In this document: positions 6,212 to 7,719 of the stretch, one piece after another
How the letters are laid out: each line of letters begins with the position of its first letter
How positions within the stretch are numbered: position 1 is the first letter of the stretch
DNA from: Bacteroidales bacterium
GTDB lineage: Bacteria; Bacteroidota; Bacteroidia; Bacteroidales; VadinHA17
NCBI GenBank assembly: GCA_012514255.1
Contig: JAAZAP010000277.1
Span: 1-7,719 of the forward strand
Direction of reading: 5' to 3'
DNA length: 7,719 nucleotides
The notes under the pieces: model-generated
What the model saw: only the letters and a program-made list of their open reading frames with translations
Databases searched by the model: none
Told to the model about the DNA's origin: nothing
Program-made: the position numbers and the translations under genes

Positions 6212-6215
6212 TACC

Positions 6216-6662
6216 ATGATAACCATCCGCAAAGCAATCCCCGATGACGCCCCGGTAATCATCTCCTTCCAGCAGGCCATGGCCATGGAGACGGAGGGGA
6301 TGGAACTACAGTCAGATGTGATAACCAACGGCGTGACGGCTGTGTTCAGTGACCCCACCAAAGGGCAGTATTATGTGGCCGAAAACCCAGACAGAGTGGT
6401 GGCATCGCTGATGATCACCTATGAGTGGAGCGACTGGCGCAATGCCAATATCTGGTGGTTCCAGTCGGTCTACGTGATACCTGAGTACCGGCGAAAGGGC
6501 ATCTTCAGGCTGATGTACGATCATGTAAAGAAGGAGGGCATGGAGTGCGGGATAGCCGGTCTGCGCCTGTACGTGGAGTCGGAGAATGTACGTGCCCAGA
6601 AGACCTACGAGGCGATGGGCATGAACGGCAGCCATTACTGCACCTTTGAGTGGCTGGTATAA
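6216..6662 (+). CDS. GNAT family N-acetyltransferase
   Basis: This is a 148-residue, single-domain GNAT protein, expected to transfer an acetyl group from acetyl-CoA to an amine; the acceptor cannot be told from sequence. The N-terminus ITIRKAIPDDAPVI (2-15) is the usual first strand and helix. Motif A is FQSVYVIPEYRRKGIFRLMYDH (82-103), with the CoA pyrophosphate loop RRKGIF; the last position is Phe where Gly or Ala is usual. Motif B is LRLYVESENVRAQKTYEAMGM (116-136), a textbook match. There is no signal peptide or membrane segment, so it is cytoplasmic. The start at 6216 gives the expected N-terminus and has an A-rich leader made partly of decayed repeat. The glycosyltransferase ORF begins 12 bp downstream, so the two are probably co-transcribed. 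It is a modification enzyme for a small molecule or protein; no closer assignment is justified. Confidence 0.93.
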   Translation: MITIRKAIPDDAPVIISFQQAMAMETEGMELQSDVITNGVTAVFSDPTKGQYYVAENPDRVVASLMITYEWSDWRNANIWWFQSVYVIPEYRRKGIFRLMYDHVKKEGMECGIAGLRLYVESENVRAQKTYEAMGMNGSHYCTFEWLV

Positions 6663-6668
6663 AAGGAG
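6661..6668 (+). promoter_or_regulatory. strong Shine-Dalgarno before the glycosyltransferase gene
   Basis: AAAAGGAG overlaps the TAA stop of the acetyltransferase gene and lies 6 bp before the ATG at 6675. A strong Shine-Dalgarno is uncommon in Bacteroidetes, and none of the other starts here shows one. It supports this start and suggests translation coupled to the upstream gene. Confidence 0.7.
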
Positions 6669-6674
6669 ACCTTC

Positions 6675-7719
6675 ATGTGGTTGCTCATCATACCTGTTAT
6701 AATTTACTCATCAGCCCTTCTGGTCCTGTGGTTCATCCTTGCCCGGCGCAGTGAGGGTGCAAGCCCGGGAAATGAAGGTCTGGCAGAAGACTGTACTGCT
6801 GCCGATACACCTGTGGATGAGGCACTTCCCAGGATCAGTGTTGTTGTAGCAGCGCGCAATGAGGAGAAGCATCTGCCTGCCCTTCTGGAAAGTCTGTCCT
6901 GTCAGGATTACCCGGCGGAGCTTTTAGAGGTTATCATTGTCAACGACAATTCAACTGACCGGACGCCGATAGTTGTCAGTGAATTCGTCTCATGCCGAAG
7001 GGATCAGTCCGGTCCACGTATCAGGCTGATCTATAATCTTTTCTCTGGCAAGAAAAAGGCAATTCGCCACGGAATAGATAAAGCTGCCGGTATGGTTATC
7101 CTCACTACTGACGCCGACTGTATTACAGGACCCGGATGGGTCCGGTCACATGCAGAATGGTACATGTTCAGGCGCTCCGGGCGGCATGTTGAGGATGAAG
7201 ACTCGCGGGCAGAGGTTTCATCCTCGGTCGAAAAGCAGCAGAAGGTAACAGGCAGCAGCGGGGATCCTGACATGGTAATGGCATCAGTGTTCCAGGTGCC
7301 GATGAGTGGATTCTGGTCTCTATTCGGTGTATATGAGTTCTCGGCACTTCAGGCTCTCTCTGAGGCGACGGCGCTGGCCGGACGGCCGGTGATGTGCAAT
7401 GCTGCGAACATGTCGTTTCGCAGAGATGTTTACCTCCGTTATGCCGGGGAGTTGCGTCCTGATCTACCGTCGGGTGATGATATGTTCCTGCTGGAGGCCG
7501 TCATGCGTGGCGGCGGTGCCGCCAGGCATGACGGCCGCAGGGCGGCGGCGGTGGAGACCGCAGGAGCGGTCACAGCTGCGGCGTTGCTGCGCCAGCGCGC
7601 CCGCTGGGCATCCAAGGCCCTGTACCTCAGGAGCGCTCCCACCCTCATCCTCGCCGCAGCCACGGCGGCGTGCAACGCCGCCGTCACCGCCGCCGTGGTA
7701 GTTGCCTGTATATCTGTGG
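6675..7719 (+). CDS. membrane-associated family 2 glycosyltransferase, CESA-like (cut by window edge)
   Basis: The 348 visible residues form a GT-A inverting glycosyltransferase that should move a sugar from a nucleotide-sugar to a glycan at the inner membrane; donor and product are unknown. An N-terminal hydrophobic helix (2-22) is followed by a polar linker and ISVVVAARNEEKHL (54-67). Then come EVIIVNDNSTDRT (85-97), SGKKKAIRHGI (124-134), the metal-binding DAD of TTDADC (144-149), MCNAANMSFRRD (240-251), the catalytic-base region SGDDMFLLEA (266-275) and the QxxRW-type motif QRARW (307-311). A second membrane region starts near 320. QxxRW and the flanking helices resemble processive synthases. 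Residues about 166-199 are a charged, Ser-rich insertion absent from relatives I recall. The last 200 bp are very GC- and Ala-rich compared with the gene's start. No stop codon is reached. Confidence 0.9.
   Translation, partial: MWLLIIPVIIYSSALLVLWFILARRSEGASPGNEGLAEDCTAADTPVDEALPRISVVVAARNEEKHLPALLESLSCQDYPAELLEVIIVNDNSTDRTPIVVSEFVSCRRDQSGPRIRLIYNLFSGKKKAIRHGIDKAAGMVILTTDADCITGPGWVRSHAEWYMFRRSGRHVEDEDSRAEVSSSVEKQQKVTGSSGDPDMVMASVFQVPMSGFWSLFGVYEFSALQALSEATALAGRPVMCNAANMSFRRDVYLRYAGELRPDLPSGDDMFLLEAVMRGGGAARHDGRRAAAVETAGAVTAAALLRQRARWASKALYLRSAPTLILAAATAACNAAVTAAVVVACISV

Larger units (their letters stand above)
5814..6215. other. non-coding repeat-rich intergenic region, carB to GNAT gene
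   Basis: These 402 bp contain no credible gene. Open frames across it are translations of the repeats. In order it holds a GCAGTCA array, a GC-rich hairpin, a head fragment of the 68-bp repeat with an ATTGTCG duplication, repeat copy A, a GGCARTA array, repeat copy B and a decayed copy reaching the acetyltransferase leader. The core word AAGAATTGT, preceded by CAT plus one base, occurs five times, with core starts at 5941, 5975, 6025, 6087 and 6137. I see no clear terminator with a T-tract for carB and no convincing -33/-7 promoter for the acetyltransferase gene. Confidence 0.85.

Noticed and set aside
5858..6361. Minus-strand open frame of 167 codons over the repeat region, and a 72-codon one at 5974-6192
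   Set aside because: Both are translations of the 68-bp repeats, giving repeated peptide blocks such as MPYGHMLST. The longer one also runs antisense into the acetyltransferase gene.
7399..7701. Open frames on both strands over the end of the glycosyltransferase gene
   Set aside because: They are GC-driven shadows in a stop-poor region. The real frame holds SGDDMFLLEA and QRARW.

Overview
The window looks like chromosomal DNA of a Bacteroidetes bacterium, probably Bacteroidales-like. The evidence is a CarB of the type I know from Bacteroides relatives, a TAnnTTTG-type promoter -7 element upstream of argR, mostly A-rich leaders without Shine-Dalgarno sequences, and intergenic repeats of a kind common in that phylum. 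The phylum call rests on recognition by eye, not on a search.

Layout. Positions 1-2532 hold a minus-strand arginine block, argR > argG > argH, with argH running off the left edge. carB, the large subunit of carbamoyl-phosphate synthase, is divergent from argR and fills 2595-5813. A 402-bp non-coding stretch (5814-6215) follows. It contains heptamer tandem arrays, a GC-rich hairpin, two 68-bp near-identical palindromic repeat units and decayed fragments of the same family. The last part is a plus-strand pair: a GNAT acetyltransferase (6216-6662) and, 12 bp later, a membrane-associated family 2 glycosyltransferase that runs off the right edge.

How the genes work together. CarB supplies carbamoyl phosphate for citrulline and pyrimidine synthesis. 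ArgG joins citrulline to aspartate, and ArgH splits argininosuccinate into arginine and fumarate. ArgR is the arginine-sensing repressor of the set. ARG-box-like palindromes sit 3-4 bp upstream of the preferred argR start and of the argG start, which suggests autoregulation and argG repression. The argR promoter -7 element overlaps the upstream-most possible argR ATG, so I place the argR start at 2493. The acetyltransferase and glycosyltransferase show no link to arginine metabolism and look like a separate operon of unknown role, possibly cell-surface glycan synthesis.

Novelty. The core genes are ordinary. I found no clear new defence or mobile system. The points most worth a second look are the modular repeat array after carB, the recurrence of a 7-bp period in three different tandem arrays, the ARG-box arrangement, the CPS1-like effector pocket of CarB, and family-specific insertions in ArgH and the glycosyltransferase.
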